Source: Bacteroidetes bacterium ADurb.Bin008
GTDB taxonomy: Bacteria > Bacteroidota > Bacteroidia > Bacteroidales > Tenuifilaceae
DNA length: 36,049 bases
Assembly: GCA_002071445.1 (NCBI GenBank)
Contig: MWFE01000015.1
Coordinates: 1-36,049 of the forward strand
Direction: 5' to 3'
This document shows, in pieces, positions 24,829 through 34,206 of the stretch. A program made the position numbers and the translations under genes. The notes below the pieces were generated by a model. That model was not told the origin of the DNA. It was given only the letters and a program-made list of their open reading frames with translations, and did not search any database. Within the stretch, counting starts at the first letter, position 1, and the number at the start of each line of letters is the position of its first letter.

Positions 24829-25971
24829 ATGAAGACCCTAAAAACTCTTGCAGTTGTGATGTTCGTCCTGATGGCCGGGTGCAATACGCCAATCAACCAT
24901 TGTGCAAATTCTACAGAGGGCGATGGGGTTGAACAGGAGGTTAAGTACGCCAGGAGTTTTTCCATCAACCTATTGACTAATGGCGCATTGATAGATGTTT
25001 TTAATCCCTGGCAGGGTTCCACAGGGGTGAAGTATCGGTATGCTTTTTCTGAGAGTGTTGATAGCGAGGATTTTAAGCACTGCGAGGCAATGATACCCAT
25101 GCCGGTTAGGAGGGTGGTGTGTCTTTCCACAACGCATATAGCTTTTCTCGAAAAAATCGGTAAGCTGGATTGTGTGGTGGGCGTATCGGGAGCGCAATTC
25201 GTATCCAATCCACAGATTAGGCGAAATATCGAATTGGGACAAGTAAAGGATGTGGGCTATGAACAGCTGATTAACTATGAGCTTCTTGTGGAACTTCGCC
25301 CCGATATCGTGTTGTGCTATGGGGTAGGGGCCGAGTCCGTTGGCTATCTTCAGAAACTGAAATCGTTGAATATTCCCATTTTATTCATTGCCGAATACCT
25401 TGAGGAAGACCCGTTGGGCAAGGCCGAGTGGATAAAAGTTTTCGGAGCCATGTTCGGTAAGTACGACGAGGCATGCGCCATATTTTCCCAAATCGAGAGG
25501 GATTATCTTGACGTGAAGGAAACTTTGGCCGCTGCTACCCATAAGCCCAAAGTGTTTATCAATCTTCCGTGGCAGGATGCCTGGTTTTTCCCGGGAAACC
25601 AAAGCTACATGGCAGCGCTCATTGATGATGCCGGTGGCGACTACATTCTCTCTCACCTCGAAGGAAACCAGAGTTATCCGCTGAATTTTGAGGTGGCCCT
25701 TGCCAAAGGCATGGCAGCCGATGTTTGGATAAATACAGGCACTGCTCAAAGTTTGGCTGACATAAGCAGGGAATTTCCTCGTACAACCCTATTCCCTGCC
25801 TATAAGGAGGGAAGGGTGTTTAACAATAATAGTCGCATAAATGTGGCGGGTGGTAACGATTTTTGGGAATCGGGGGCAGTGAATCCCCATTTGATACTCA
25901 GGGATTTGGCCCGGATTTTTTATCCCCAATCAGGCAATCATGAGCTGGTTTACTATAAAAGGCTAAAATGA
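24829..25971 (+). CDS. ABC transporter substrate-binding lipoprotein (FecB/BtuF family)
   Basis: A 380-residue lipoprotein. The signal peptide ends in LMAGC (Cys18), a good lipobox. The mature part is a helical-backbone binding protein of the metal-siderophore/cobalamin class. VRRVVCLSTTHIAFLEKIGKLD (about residues 95-116) is the first lobe strand. RPDIVLCYG and the linker helix region (EDPLGKAEWIKVFGAMFGK) are typical, and the second lobe has INLPWQDAWFFPGNQSYMAAL. It sits in the periplasm, anchored by lipid, and delivers ligand to the permease encoded next. The stop overlaps the permease start by 4 bases (ATGA). The ligand (B12, haem or ferric siderophore) cannot be decided from the sequence. 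Confidence 0.92.
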   Translation: MKTLKTLAVVMFVLMAGCNTPINHCANSTEGDGVEQEVKYARSFSINLLTNGALIDVFNPWQGSTGVKYRYAFSESVDSEDFKHCEAMIPMPVRRVVCLSTTHIAFLEKIGKLDCVVGVSGAQFVSNPQIRRNIELGQVKDVGYEQLINYELLVELRPDIVLCYGVGAESVGYLQKLKSLNIPILFIAEYLEEDPLGKAEWIKVFGAMFGKYDEACAIFSQIERDYLDVKETLAAATHKPKVFINLPWQDAWFFPGNQSYMAALIDDAGGDYILSHLEGNQSYPLNFEVALAKGMAADVWINTGTAQSLADISREFPRTTLFPAYKEGRVFNNNSRINVAGGNDFWESGAVNPHLILRDLARIFYPQSGNHELVYYKRLK

Positions 25972-27023
25972 GTTCCGAACAATTGGCATACAAAAGCAAT
26001 CGCTCAGGGAGGATAGTGCTTTTCGCCTCCCTTGCAATTCTGCTCATCGCCTTATTCGTTTTGGACCTTTTCCTCGGGTCGGTGAGGATACCCGTGGCTG
26101 ATGTTTTTAAAATATTAATGGGGCAAGGCGACAACGAGGTTTGGCAAACCATAGTTAACGACTTCAGGTTGCCCAAAGCCATTGCTGCTGTTCTGGTTGG
26201 CAGTGCCCTATCGGTGAGTGGCTTGCAAATGCAAACGGTTTTTCGTAACCCCTTGGCGGGCCCCTATGTGTTGGGAATCAGTTCGGGAGCCGGTTTGGGT
26301 GTGGCCATCATGGTGCTGGGTGCTTCGGCTTTGGGCTTTGGCAATGCATCGGGCATGCTCACAGGATTCTCGCTGGTGGGGGCTGCATGGTTGGGAGCGT
26401 TGCTTGTGCTCATGGTAATCCTTGCCGTATCGCTAAGGGTAAAAGATATAATGACCATCCTGATTCTTGGGATGATGTTCGGCTCTGCTGCATCGGCATT
26501 GGTGAGCATTCTGCAATACTCCGGCAGCGAGCCCATGATTAAGGCATTTGTTATATGGACGATGGGTAGTCTGCAATCTGTTGCCGGAGTTCATCTGGGA
26601 ATTTTTTCGGCTTCGGTTGCCGTTGGATTGTTACTGAGTTTAGCTTCCATCAGGATACTCAACGTTATGCTGTTGGGCGAGTCGTATTCGAAAACTGTGG
26701 GGCTTAATATTACTGTCGCCAGGGTGGTTATTTTTGCTTCAACCGGACTGCTGGCGGGGGCGGTTACTGCATTCTGCGGACCCATAGGGTTTATTGGTAT
26801 TGCCGTTCCCCACGTTGCACGTATGTTGTTCAAAACATCGAGCCATGGTGTGCTTCTTCCGGGAGTATTGGTATTGGGTAGTGCTGTTATGCTTTTCTGT
26901 GATATCGTGTCGCAGCTGCCGGGGCTGGACAGAACCCTGCCGTTGAACTCTGTTACGGCACTGTTAGGCATACCCATTGTGATTTACGTAGTGTTTAAGA
27001 ATCAGAAGTTTGCAGGAGTATAG
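25968..27023 (+). CDS. FecCD/BtuC-family ABC transporter permease
   Basis: A 351-residue inner-membrane permease with about ten transmembrane helices, including an N-terminal one at about residues 17-40. Family hallmarks are RLPKAIAAVLVGSALSVSGLQMQTVFRNPLAGPYVLGISSG-type segments (about 63-105), with the conserved NPLA and PYVLG motifs. In the C-terminal half, GPIGFIGIAVPHVARML contains the coupling helix that contacts the ATPase. The start overlaps the binding-protein stop (ATGA), and the ATPase gene begins 2 bases after its stop, so translation is coupled across the three genes. Confidence 0.95.
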   Translation: MSSEQLAYKSNRSGRIVLFASLAILLIALFVLDLFLGSVRIPVADVFKILMGQGDNEVWQTIVNDFRLPKAIAAVLVGSALSVSGLQMQTVFRNPLAGPYVLGISSGAGLGVAIMVLGASALGFGNASGMLTGFSLVGAAWLGALLVLMVILAVSLRVKDIMTILILGMMFGSAASALVSILQYSGSEPMIKAFVIWTMGSLQSVAGVHLGIFSASVAVGLLLSLASIRILNVMLLGESYSKTVGLNITVARVVIFASTGLLAGAVTAFCGPIGFIGIAVPHVARMLFKTSSHGVLLPGVLVLGSAVMLFCDIVSQLPGLDRTLPLNSVTALLGIPIVIYVVFKNQKFAGV

Positions 27024-27025
27024 CC

Positions 27026-28051
27026 ATGAAGCCAAGGGTAACATCCATCGAAATAGTTGATGCCTTATTGGGCTATACAGTGCAAAACCCCATATTCCCC
27101 CGTTTCACGGTGGAGGGGCATGCCGGAGAACTAATAGCCATAATTGGCCGCAATGGGGTGGGGAAGAGCACACTTCTCAGGGCTCTTGCGGGACAGCAGC
27201 CATTGCTCTCGGGCATTGTCAATATCATGGGGATGCCATTAGGCGAACTATCACGAAGGCAGCGGGCTAAATACATCAGTTTTGTTCCTGCCGATCCGGT
27301 AAGGGTGGCAAACCTCAGGGTTCGCGATTTTGTGGCTACGGCGCGTTTTCCCTATTCGGGTTGGGCAGGGGGATTATCGCCGGACGACTGGCAGGTTGTG
27401 GATGAATCGCTGACCATGGTGGGGATTGACCACATTGCCCATAGGGATATAATGACCATTAGTGATGGCGAGAGGCAAAGGGCAATGATTGCCTTTGCGC
27501 TGGCGCAGGATACGCAGATTATTCTGCTTGACGAACCCACGGCATTTCTCGATCTGCCCAACAAGTTTGAAGTGGTTCGGCTGCTTTCGCAGTTGGCCAA
27601 ATCGCAGGGCAAAACAATTATTTACTCCACTCACGACCTTCAGGGTGCCATGGGCGAAGCCGACATGGTTTGGATGATGTTGCCCGGTGGGTTAGTACAT
27701 GGTGCACCCGAAGACCTGGCTCTCAATTCCCATTTCCGTCAGTTGCTGGACAACACCCAGGTCCGTTTCGATGTTCGGTCGGGTACTTTCCAGAATTATC
27801 GTCAATATCATTACAAAATAGCTATTGAAGGTGAGGGGGATGGTTTAACGTGGACCCGACGATTAGTTGAAAGGCTTGGTTTCGAAGTGGTTGATGCAGT
27901 ATCGATAGGCCTTATGGTTAGGATAATCGTTGGGAAAGAAGGCTCAAATTGGGAGATCGTTAAAAATGGTGAAACTGTTTTCACAGCAAACAGTCTCACC
28001 GAATTAGCCAAAAATCTTTCCGAATTTGGGAGGGATTTAACTGCGGATTAG
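27026..28051 (+). CDS. ABC transporter ATP-binding protein (FecE/BtuD family) with C-terminal extension
   Basis: A 341-residue ATPase. Walker A is GRNGVGKST (about residues 41-49) and Walker B is IILLDEPTAFLDL (about 168-180). The switch His lies in STHDLQGAMGEADM. The signature is ISDGERQRA instead of LSGGQ-type, a variant seen in Bacteroidota members of this family. The last 80-90 residues (from about 255) form an extra alpha/beta domain absent from the shortest homologues. It ends with a 4-base convergent overlap with the thioredoxin gene (28048-28051). It energises uptake through the preceding permease. Confidence 0.93.
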   Translation: MKPRVTSIEIVDALLGYTVQNPIFPRFTVEGHAGELIAIIGRNGVGKSTLLRALAGQQPLLSGIVNIMGMPLGELSRRQRAKYISFVPADPVRVANLRVRDFVATARFPYSGWAGGLSPDDWQVVDESLTMVGIDHIAHRDIMTISDGERQRAMIAFALAQDTQIILLDEPTAFLDLPNKFEVVRLLSQLAKSQGKTIIYSTHDLQGAMGEADMVWMMLPGGLVHGAPEDLALNSHFRQLLDNTQVRFDVRSGTFQNYRQYHYKIAIEGEGDGLTWTRRLVERLGFEVVDAVSIGLMVRIIVGKEGSNWEIVKNGETVFTANSLTELAKNLSEFGRDLTAD

Positions 28052-29451
28052 TATAGTTCTTCCTGAATAAACTTCTCCAACGATTCAATTCCAATACGCT
28101 TTCCGATAATCTTTTTATTGGCATCCAAAATATAGAGGGTGGGAGTGCTGTAAATGTCGTAAAGCTTATGGTAGTTTGTTATCCTATTGGGGTCCCAAAC
28201 ATTTATCCAGTTCAATTCGTTGGTGGCCACGTACTCTTTCCATTTATCCATCTCGGTTTGGGTGTAAACAGCTACCACTTCCAATCCTATCTGTTTGTAC
28301 CTGGAGTATATGTCTTTGAGTTGAGGGGTAACCTTTTTGCAGTGGCTGCATCCCGGTTCCCAGAAATACAAAACGATTAATTTCCCTTTCACATCGTGTA
28401 GTTCTCGCATTTTCCCGTTGATATCCATCATCCTGAAATTGGGTGCGATTTCTCCGATAAGATTGGGTTTCAATTCGTTAACCCTGTTGGCAATTTGTGT
28501 CAACAGTTCGCTGCTCAGCCATGTCGCATCGCCCGAGAGGTAATACTTTTCGGCTAAATGCACAAAAACCCCATCCATTCCCATTATGGAGTGATTCTGG
28601 TATTTGCTCAACAGGTGAGATACCATGAACTGAAACATTTTGTCGTTAGGACGGGTCTTCTCTATAACCTTGTCGGCATAGAGTTTAATGGTATCTGGAA
28701 TTGGCAGTAAAACCCTGTCGAAATAATTATCTATCCTGTTCTGGAGAAAAGGTGTCCGAATGAGCCTATCATCGGTTAAAGCAATGTTGTCGAAATAGTG
28801 CTGCTGATTATACCGATAGCTCATCACCCATTTCAGCGAATCGGGATTGCCGGTATTCTCGGGTATATCGAAAGCGGGAAATTCAATGGGTTTAAGCGTT
28901 CTTATGATATTGGCAAAGAATGTTCCCGGATTATCATTGATAACCTTGTCCCAGTAGTTCTTTACCTCAGTATCCAACAGGTTCATTTGGTCAATAATCT
29001 TTTGCTCTTCTTCGGTGTTTTTTGCAACTGCCTGAAGTTGCTTGCGAAGTTCAGCCATTTTTTGCTGCTTGTCCGACATAAACCTTTGATAATCAGCAAA
29101 TGCAGAGTTCTCCTTCGAATGTTGAAATTTCAAATCGTTTGTCAGGTTTTCAGCACTGGTTGTTATGCTAAATCGTTGATTATCACCTAAAAGAAAATCG
29201 AAGTAGGTATGTTGCGGAAGGATAATGAGGTACATTCCGCCCGGAAGCAGCGAATCGCCTTGAAAAACAGCAACGCCCTTGGAATCAACAAAAGCGGAAT
29301 CCGAAACAAATTTCTTTTCGCCAAAGTGGTAGCCAAGAATAATGGTGGTATCCTTTAGTCCGTCAATTTTTACATCGATTTTATAACCCTGAGAGCAGGC
29401 TGTGAGGGTTGTGGCGAAAACCAGTGCGGCAAATGCTAGTATTCTTTTCAT
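28048..29451 (-). CDS. Thioredoxin-fold lipoprotein (DUF4369/TlpA-like disulfide reductase)
   Basis: 467 residues from the ATG at 29451. An in-frame ATG at 29523 was rejected because it falls inside the promoter -7 box (29521-29528) and would precede a good lipoprotein signal (MKRILAFAALVFATTLTACSQ, Cys19). The N-terminal third (about residues 20-130) matches the DUF4369-type domain. A helical middle part contains a coiled-coil stretch. The C-terminal thioredoxin domain (about 325-467) has the active-site motif CSHC in FWEPGCSHCKKVTPQL and cis-Pro in TPTLYILD. It likely reduces or exchanges disulfides at the periplasmic face. Confidence 0.9.
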   Translation of the reverse strand: MKRILAFAALVFATTLTACSQGYKIDVKIDGLKDTTIILGYHFGEKKFVSDSAFVDSKGVAVFQGDSLLPGGMYLIILPQHTYFDFLLGDNQRFSITTSAENLTNDLKFQHSKENSAFADYQRFMSDKQQKMAELRKQLQAVAKNTEEEQKIIDQMNLLDTEVKNYWDKVINDNPGTFFANIIRTLKPIEFPAFDIPENTGNPDSLKWVMSYRYNQQHYFDNIALTDDRLIRTPFLQNRIDNYFDRVLLPIPDTIKLYADKVIEKTRPNDKMFQFMVSHLLSKYQNHSIMGMDGVFVHLAEKYYLSGDATWLSSELLTQIANRVNELKPNLIGEIAPNFRMMDINGKMRELHDVKGKLIVLYFWEPGCSHCKKVTPQLKDIYSRYKQIGLEVVAVYTQTEMDKWKEYVATNELNWINVWDPNRITNYHKLYDIYSTPTLYILDANKKIIGKRIGIESLEKFIQEELY

Positions 29452-29520
29452 TTTGTGTAAATGCTGATGAAACAAATGGTGATTGGTTCTCCGATTAGGG
29501 ATATAACACGTTTCGTAAGC

Positions 29521-29528
29521 CAAAAGTA
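29521..29528 (-). promoter_or_regulatory. Promoter -7 box of the thioredoxin lipoprotein gene
   Basis: TACTTTTG on the minus strand is an exact -7 match. It predicts a leader of about 60 bases before the start at 29451 and argues against the upstream ATG at 29523. The -33 box is not clear. Confidence 0.4.
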
Positions 29529-29627
29529 TAAAAATTTATCCTTTTTTTTTCTCTTTTCATAACCATTGTTTTCAACAATTAGCACGCCATTTTGTTAGAA
29601 CAGCTGTGAAAATGATAAAATTGAACA

Positions 29628-31658
29628 ATGTCCACAATATCTAATCGCCTGTCAGGCGAAACCAGCCCCTATTTACTGCAGCATGCTTCAAATCCGGTGA
29701 ATTGGTTTCCGTGGGGAGATGAAGCCTTCGCCAAGGCTAAGGAGGAAGATAAGTTAATACTCGTAAGCATTGGCTATAGTAGTTGCCACTGGTGCCATGT
29801 GATGGAAAAGGAGGCATTTTCCGACAAGGAAGTGGCCGGTTTTCTCAACGAAAACTACGTGTGCATTAAAGTTGACCGCGAAGAACGCCCCGACGTTGAC
29901 CAGATATATATGAATGCTGTGCAGATAATCACCCGTTCGGGTGGTTGGCCATTGAATTGCTTTACCCTACCCGATGGTCGTCCCGTATTTGGCGGTACAT
30001 ATTTTCGTACCGAGCATTGGATGGATATCATCCGAAGCCTCCATTCTACCTGGGTTACCAATAGGCAAAGGGTTATGAATGTGGCCGACGATTTGACCAA
30101 AGGACTATCGACCGTTCTGATTACCTGCGAAGAGGGAAAATCTGCCGTGCTATCGTCGGAAGTGATAAAGCAGTATGTAGAAAACTGGAGCAAGTATTTC
30201 GATGCTAGGCATGGTGCCAACAAGGGTGCACCGAAATTTCCCATGCCCGGTTCGCTCATGTTCCTGTTGGATTACGCGTGGCTGTTTAATGATGATTCGG
30301 TGAAGGGACATGTACGTAATACATTGGATAAGATGATGAATGGTGGCATATACGACCACCTTGGCGGCGGATTCTTCCGATACTCGGTGGACGAGCATTG
30401 GCATGTGCCCCATTTCGAAAAGATGCTTTACGATAATGTCCTGATGATTAGCTTGTATTCCATGGCTTACAAACATTTTAAGGATGACAACTATCGCCGT
30501 GTAGTGTATGAAGTAGCAGATTTTCTGAAACGCGAAATGCTTGCCCCCAACGGGGGATACTATAGCGCCATTGATGCTGATAGCGAGGGGGAGGAGGGGA
30601 GGTTTTACACCTTTTCCAAACGGGAGGTAGAGGATTTTCTGGGCGACTATGCCGAGACCTTTTCCATAGCATTTGGCGTTTCGGCCACCGGTAACCATTT
30701 GGGACAAAACGTATTGCGAATGGCAGCGTCCGAAAAGGAAACGGCATGCCTGCTGGGCATAGAGCCAACAGAGGTGGCTGAACGTTTGAAAAGTGCCAAG
30801 AAAAAAATGTTTGATGAAAGGGCTCGCAGGATTCGACCTACCACCGACGACAAGCAGTTGGCTTCGTGGAATGCACTCGCCATTACGGCGTTTAGCAGCG
30901 CATACATAGTATTTAACGATAACCGTTTTTTAACCGATGCCCTTTGTGCCATCAAATTTATCGAGGATAAATTGATGGATGATGGGGGAGCGCTATACAG
31001 GGTTCATTGCAAGGGGGAGACAAAAATCAGTGCCTTCCTTGATGATTATGCATTTCTCATTGAGGCATATTTGGCATTGTTCAGGGCAACCCATGACGAA
31101 GAGTATCTTCTGAAGGCCAAAAAATGGATGGATTTTACCATCAATGGCTTTTTCGATGAGAAAAACGGGATGTTCTTCTACACCTCGGATAGCCATAACC
31201 ATCTCATCGTTAGAAAGATGGAGATGACCGATGGCGTTATACCCTCGTCTAATGCCGTGATGGCCGATAATTTACTCTTTTTATCCGGTTACTTCCGCGA
31301 ACCGAAATATGCTGATATGGCCAGGGAGATGGTTTTGAAGATCAGTGAACAGCAGGTTAAGGGTGGCCCATACCTTTATCGCTGGGCCGGGGCCCATTTG
31401 AAATGTACCATCGGACCTGCAGAATTGCAGGCTGTGGGGGGAAAGGGAAAGGAAATGCTGAGGGAGGTGGTTGAAAAAACATCACATCCGTTCCTGATTA
31501 CCTACGTTTCGAACAACCGGTCGGCTGTACCCATTTGTACGACAGTGGCTTCAAAGGAGGATGGACTAAAACTCTGCCATGCCAATAGTTGTCTTAAGCC
31601 TACACAAAAGGTGGATGAGGTTTTAAACAGCCTCAATAGCTTTACGCTGAAAGGGTAA
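29628..31658 (+). CDS. YyaL/DUF255 thioredoxin-domain protein (spermatogenesis-associated protein 20-like)
   Basis: A 676-residue cytosolic protein of the DUF255/YyaL family. The N-terminal thioredoxin-like domain (about residues 1-165) starts [19 protein letters not shown] and has the family's CHWCHVM motif (about residues 53-59) in place of CxxC-type TRX sites. The remaining roughly 500 residues form an alpha/alpha toroid related to N-acylglucosamine 2-epimerase/cellobiose epimerase folds. Motifs include [36 protein letters not shown] segments (about 240-275) and [14 protein letters not shown]. Biochemical function is unknown. Length agrees with the family (about 670-700). It converges with the DUF4384-like gene. 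Confidence 0.93.
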   Translation: MSTISNRLSGETSPYLLQHASNPVNWFPWGDEAFAKAKEEDKLILVSIGYSSCHWCHVMEKEAFSDKEVAGFLNENYVCIKVDREERPDVDQIYMNAVQIITRSGGWPLNCFTLPDGRPVFGGTYFRTEHWMDIIRSLHSTWVTNRQRVMNVADDLTKGLSTVLITCEEGKSAVLSSEVIKQYVENWSKYFDARHGANKGAPKFPMPGSLMFLLDYAWLFNDDSVKGHVRNTLDKMMNGGIYDHLGGGFFRYSVDEHWHVPHFEKMLYDNVLMISLYSMAYKHFKDDNYRRVVYEVADFLKREMLAPNGGYYSAIDADSEGEEGRFYTFSKREVEDFLGDYAETFSIAFGVSATGNHLGQNVLRMAASEKETACLLGIEPTEVAERLKSAKKKMFDERARRIRPTTDDKQLASWNALAITAFSSAYIVFNDNRFLTDALCAIKFIEDKLMDDGGALYRVHCKGETKISAFLDDYAFLIEAYLALFRATHDEEYLLKAKKWMDFTINGFFDEKNGMFFYTSDSHNHLIVRKMEMTDGVIPSSNAVMADNLLFLSGYFREPKYADMAREMVLKISEQQVKGGPYLYRWAGAHLKCTIGPAELQAVGGKGKEMLREVVEKTSHPFLITYVSNNRSAVPICTTVASKEDGLKLCHANSCLKPTQKVDEVLNSLNSFTLKG

Positions 31659-31711
31659 ACTGAACTATAAAAAAGCCATTCAATCCTATCAAAAGGAATG
31701 AACATACGGGT

Positions 31712-32548
31712 TTATCTTAGGGTGAAAACTTGGTAGGCAACTTTTCTTTCGTCGGGGGTCAGTCCGTAAATCCATGAAAAAATTGATTCTGAAGAGGTGA
31801 ACTGATCATATCCCCCCGAATGGTTGAGGTATTGTACCGGCTTTTTAGTGAAAACAAGAACTATTCGGTTCACTTCCGGCTTTTTTGAATCTTTGTATAA
31901 CTCGTAATCGTTCAGGTCGGGGCGAAAAGGAAAGGATACTTTTTGCTGTGCGGGTATTTCAGTGAAAACTTCTTTCAGCTCCTGATTGGGATACAGAAGA
32001 CAGGTATAGTCGTCAGCAATGGCGAAAATATTCAGGTAGCAATTTTGGGTCGAGAAAATGGTAAAGCTTAAGTGTTCTCCCACTTCATATACCTGTTTTA
32101 TTCCCTCAACCTTAACGTTGAATGTGGGGTCGGGACGGGTAGAATATTTAATCACTGTGGCGTCAATGGTTACCTCAATGCTGGGAAGTTTGGTGAGTGG
32201 GTCAGTTGTAGTTTCTTGATTTACAACGGTGTATTCTTTAATAGCCCCTTGTAGTTCAGTCTGAATATCGGAATTGAAAAATTCCGCAAAGTCATTGTTG
32301 AGTTCACTTCGGTATAGTTGCTCATACGACGCAATATGTTCGGATATACCTGCCTTGCGCAGGGCATCAACTTTGGCTTTATTAATGGCTTCATTCCGTG
32401 CATCTTCAAAGCTTATTCGGCCGGCGATCACGCCGTCGCCTTTGGCATTTTTAACTTTAATTATTTCCTGCGCATTCAGTTGAAAACAAAGAATGAGATA
32501 AAAGGATAGTAGTAAAACTCTCGTAAATAGCGTACCATGTGTTTTCAT
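31712..32548 (-). CDS. DUF4384-like secreted protein
   Basis: A 278-residue exported protein with a signal peptide (about residues 1-26, ending FQLNAQ). The N-terminal half (about 35-130) has an LPP20-like look, with an EDARNEAINKAKVDALRKAG helix and a strand pair around IEVTIDATVIKY. The C-terminal half (about 140-278) matches the DUF4384 style: FNVKVEGIKQVYEVGEHLSFTIFSTQNCYLNIFAIADDYTC-type strands, then LLYPNQ. DUF4384 domains often accompany periplasmic signalling or stress proteins, but no function is known. The gene is monocistronic, upstream of the rocD terminator region on the same strand. Confidence 0.75.
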   Translation of the reverse strand: MKTHGTLFTRVLLLSFYLILCFQLNAQEIIKVKNAKGDGVIAGRISFEDARNEAINKAKVDALRKAGISEHIASYEQLYRSELNNDFAEFFNSDIQTELQGAIKEYTVVNQETTTDPLTKLPSIEVTIDATVIKYSTRPDPTFNVKVEGIKQVYEVGEHLSFTIFSTQNCYLNIFAIADDYTCLLYPNQELKEVFTEIPAQQKVSFPFRPDLNDYELYKDSKKPEVNRIVLVFTKKPVQYLNHSGGYDQFTSSESIFSWIYGLTPDERKVAYQVFTLR

Positions 32549-32696
32549 AGCTCTTTACATTTTCAAATTGACCGAACAATTAAAATGCCAAGTTACACAA
32601 TCCTTATTAAATCGCAATGAATTTACTGCACTATCTCATGGTAGATGAATACACTAAGCCTTAATAGGGCTATGCCCTATGCATTACCGAATAAGT

Positions 32697-32729
32697 AAAA
32701 AAAACCGCTACTTGTGATAGCGGTTTTTC
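32697..32729 (-). terminator. Intrinsic terminator of rocD
   Basis: AAAACCGCTA/TAGCGGTTTT pairs over 10 bp with a 7-base loop. On the minus strand a T run follows. It lies just past the rocD stop (32752). Confidence 0.85.
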
Positions 32730-32751
32730 TGTATAATCCAAGGGAATAATA

Positions 32752-33966
32752 CTATTCAAACTTCTTGAAAACCTCTTTAATCCTACCCATGGCGTCGCGA
32801 AGCTGTTCCTCGGTTATCACCAGTGGTGGTGCAAAGCGAATAATATTTCCGTGGGTGGGTTTGGCCAGCACGCCGTTTTCGGCCATGGCTACACATACAT
32901 CCCATGCGGTTTTACCCGGCTGGTTGCGGATAACAACGGCGTTGAGCAGACCTTTTCCGCGTACCAATTCTATCAGGTGGCTCTTAATGTTTCGGAACTC
33001 ATCGCGGAATATTTTTCCCAAACGCTCGGCATTTTCGGCCAGTTTCTCCTCTTTCACCACCTCCAGGGCAGCCATGGCCACTTTGCCGGCAATGGGGTTG
33101 CCTCCAAAGGTTGATCCATGCTCACCGGGTTTTATGCAAAGCATTATGTGATCGTCGGCCAGCACTGCCGATACGGGGAAAACACCACCCGATACGGCTT
33201 TCCCCAGGATGAGGATGTCGGGGCGAACGCCCTCATGGTCGCATGCCAGCATTTTGCCCGTGCGGGCAATTCCGGTTTGTATCTCATCGGCTATGAAGAG
33301 TACGTTGTGCTTCTTACACAGTTCATCGGCTTTTTTCAGGTATCCCTCATCGGGAACATAAACCCCGGCCTCGCCCTGAATGGGTTCCACCAGAAAGCTC
33401 ACCACGTTCGTATCCTGCAGTGCCTTTTCGAGGGCAGCAATGTCATTGTATGGGATAATGACAAACCCCGGGGTGTAGGGCCCATACTCGGCACGGGCAA
33501 CCGGGTCGGTGCTAAGGGAGACAATGGTGGTAGTGCGCCCGTGGAAATTCTTCTCGCATGCAATTATCTTGGCGTCGCCATCCTTTATACCTTTTTTCTG
33601 GTATCCCCATTTGCGGCTAAGCTTAATGGCGGTTTCCACCGCTTCGGCGCCGGTGTTCATGGGCAAAATCTTATCGTAGCCAAAAAGTTTGGTAATATAC
33701 TCTTCGTATTCGCCCAGTACGTTGTTGTAAAAAGCACGCGAGGTGAGGGTTAATTTACGTGCCTGATTTACCAAAGCATCCACAATTTTTGGGTGGCAAT
33801 GTCCCTGGTTAACAGCTGAGTAGGATGATAAAAAGTCGAAATACTTTTTCCCTTCCACATCCCACACGAATACCCCTTCGCCTCTTTCCAAAACAACCGG
33901 AAGGGGCTGATAGTTATGCGCACCGTATTTTTCTTCACGGCTAATGTAATCTTTGCTGGTCATCAT
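32752..33966 (-). CDS. rocD: Ornithine--oxo-acid aminotransferase
   Basis: A 404-residue class III PLP aminotransferase with the ornithine aminotransferase signature. It starts [25 protein letters not shown]. Other motifs are [18 protein letters not shown] (residues 42-59), [19 protein letters not shown] (103-121), FHGRTTT (141-147) and [10 protein letters not shown] (193-202). ADEIQTG (226-232) and the PLP lysine Lys256 in [17 protein letters not shown] complete the set. It interconverts ornithine and 2-oxoacids with glutamate-5-semialdehyde, linking arginine/ornithine breakdown to proline and glutamate. Met1 and Met2 are both possible starts. It has its own terminator. Identification is secure. 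Confidence 0.95.
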   Translation of the reverse strand: MMTSKDYISREEKYGAHNYQPLPVVLERGEGVFVWDVEGKKYFDFLSSYSAVNQGHCHPKIVDALVNQARKLTLTSRAFYNNVLGEYEEYITKLFGYDKILPMNTGAEAVETAIKLSRKWGYQKKGIKDGDAKIIACEKNFHGRTTTIVSLSTDPVARAEYGPYTPGFVIIPYNDIAALEKALQDTNVVSFLVEPIQGEAGVYVPDEGYLKKADELCKKHNVLFIADEIQTGIARTGKMLACDHEGVRPDILILGKAVSGGVFPVSAVLADDHIMLCIKPGEHGSTFGGNPIAGKVAMAALEVVKEEKLAENAERLGKIFRDEFRNIKSHLIELVRGKGLLNAVVIRNQPGKTAWDVCVAMAENGVLAKPTHGNIIRFAPPLVITEEQLRDAMGRIKEVFKKFE

Positions 33967-34206
33967 ATCTATTGTCGTTAATAATTAAGCTATTGTTATT
34001 AAAAGTATAGAAAATGCAAAGGTATCCCATTGCGATTTTTGGACTACAATCTTAAGATTTCTTTTCCACTTTATAAATTTTTAGCATTTATAAACCTGTA
34101 TGTTAAGCAACATATTGACGGTCACTTACAGGCTTTTGTCTCTCACGCGGGAAAGGGAAAAGCATTATCAAATATGGCAACGCTTTATGGTTGTGGACAG
34201 TGTAGA

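Noticed and set aside
29452..29523. Extended N-terminus of the thioredoxin lipoprotein from ATG 29523
   Set aside because: The ATG overlaps the promoter -7 box, and the shorter form begins with a proper lipoprotein signal.
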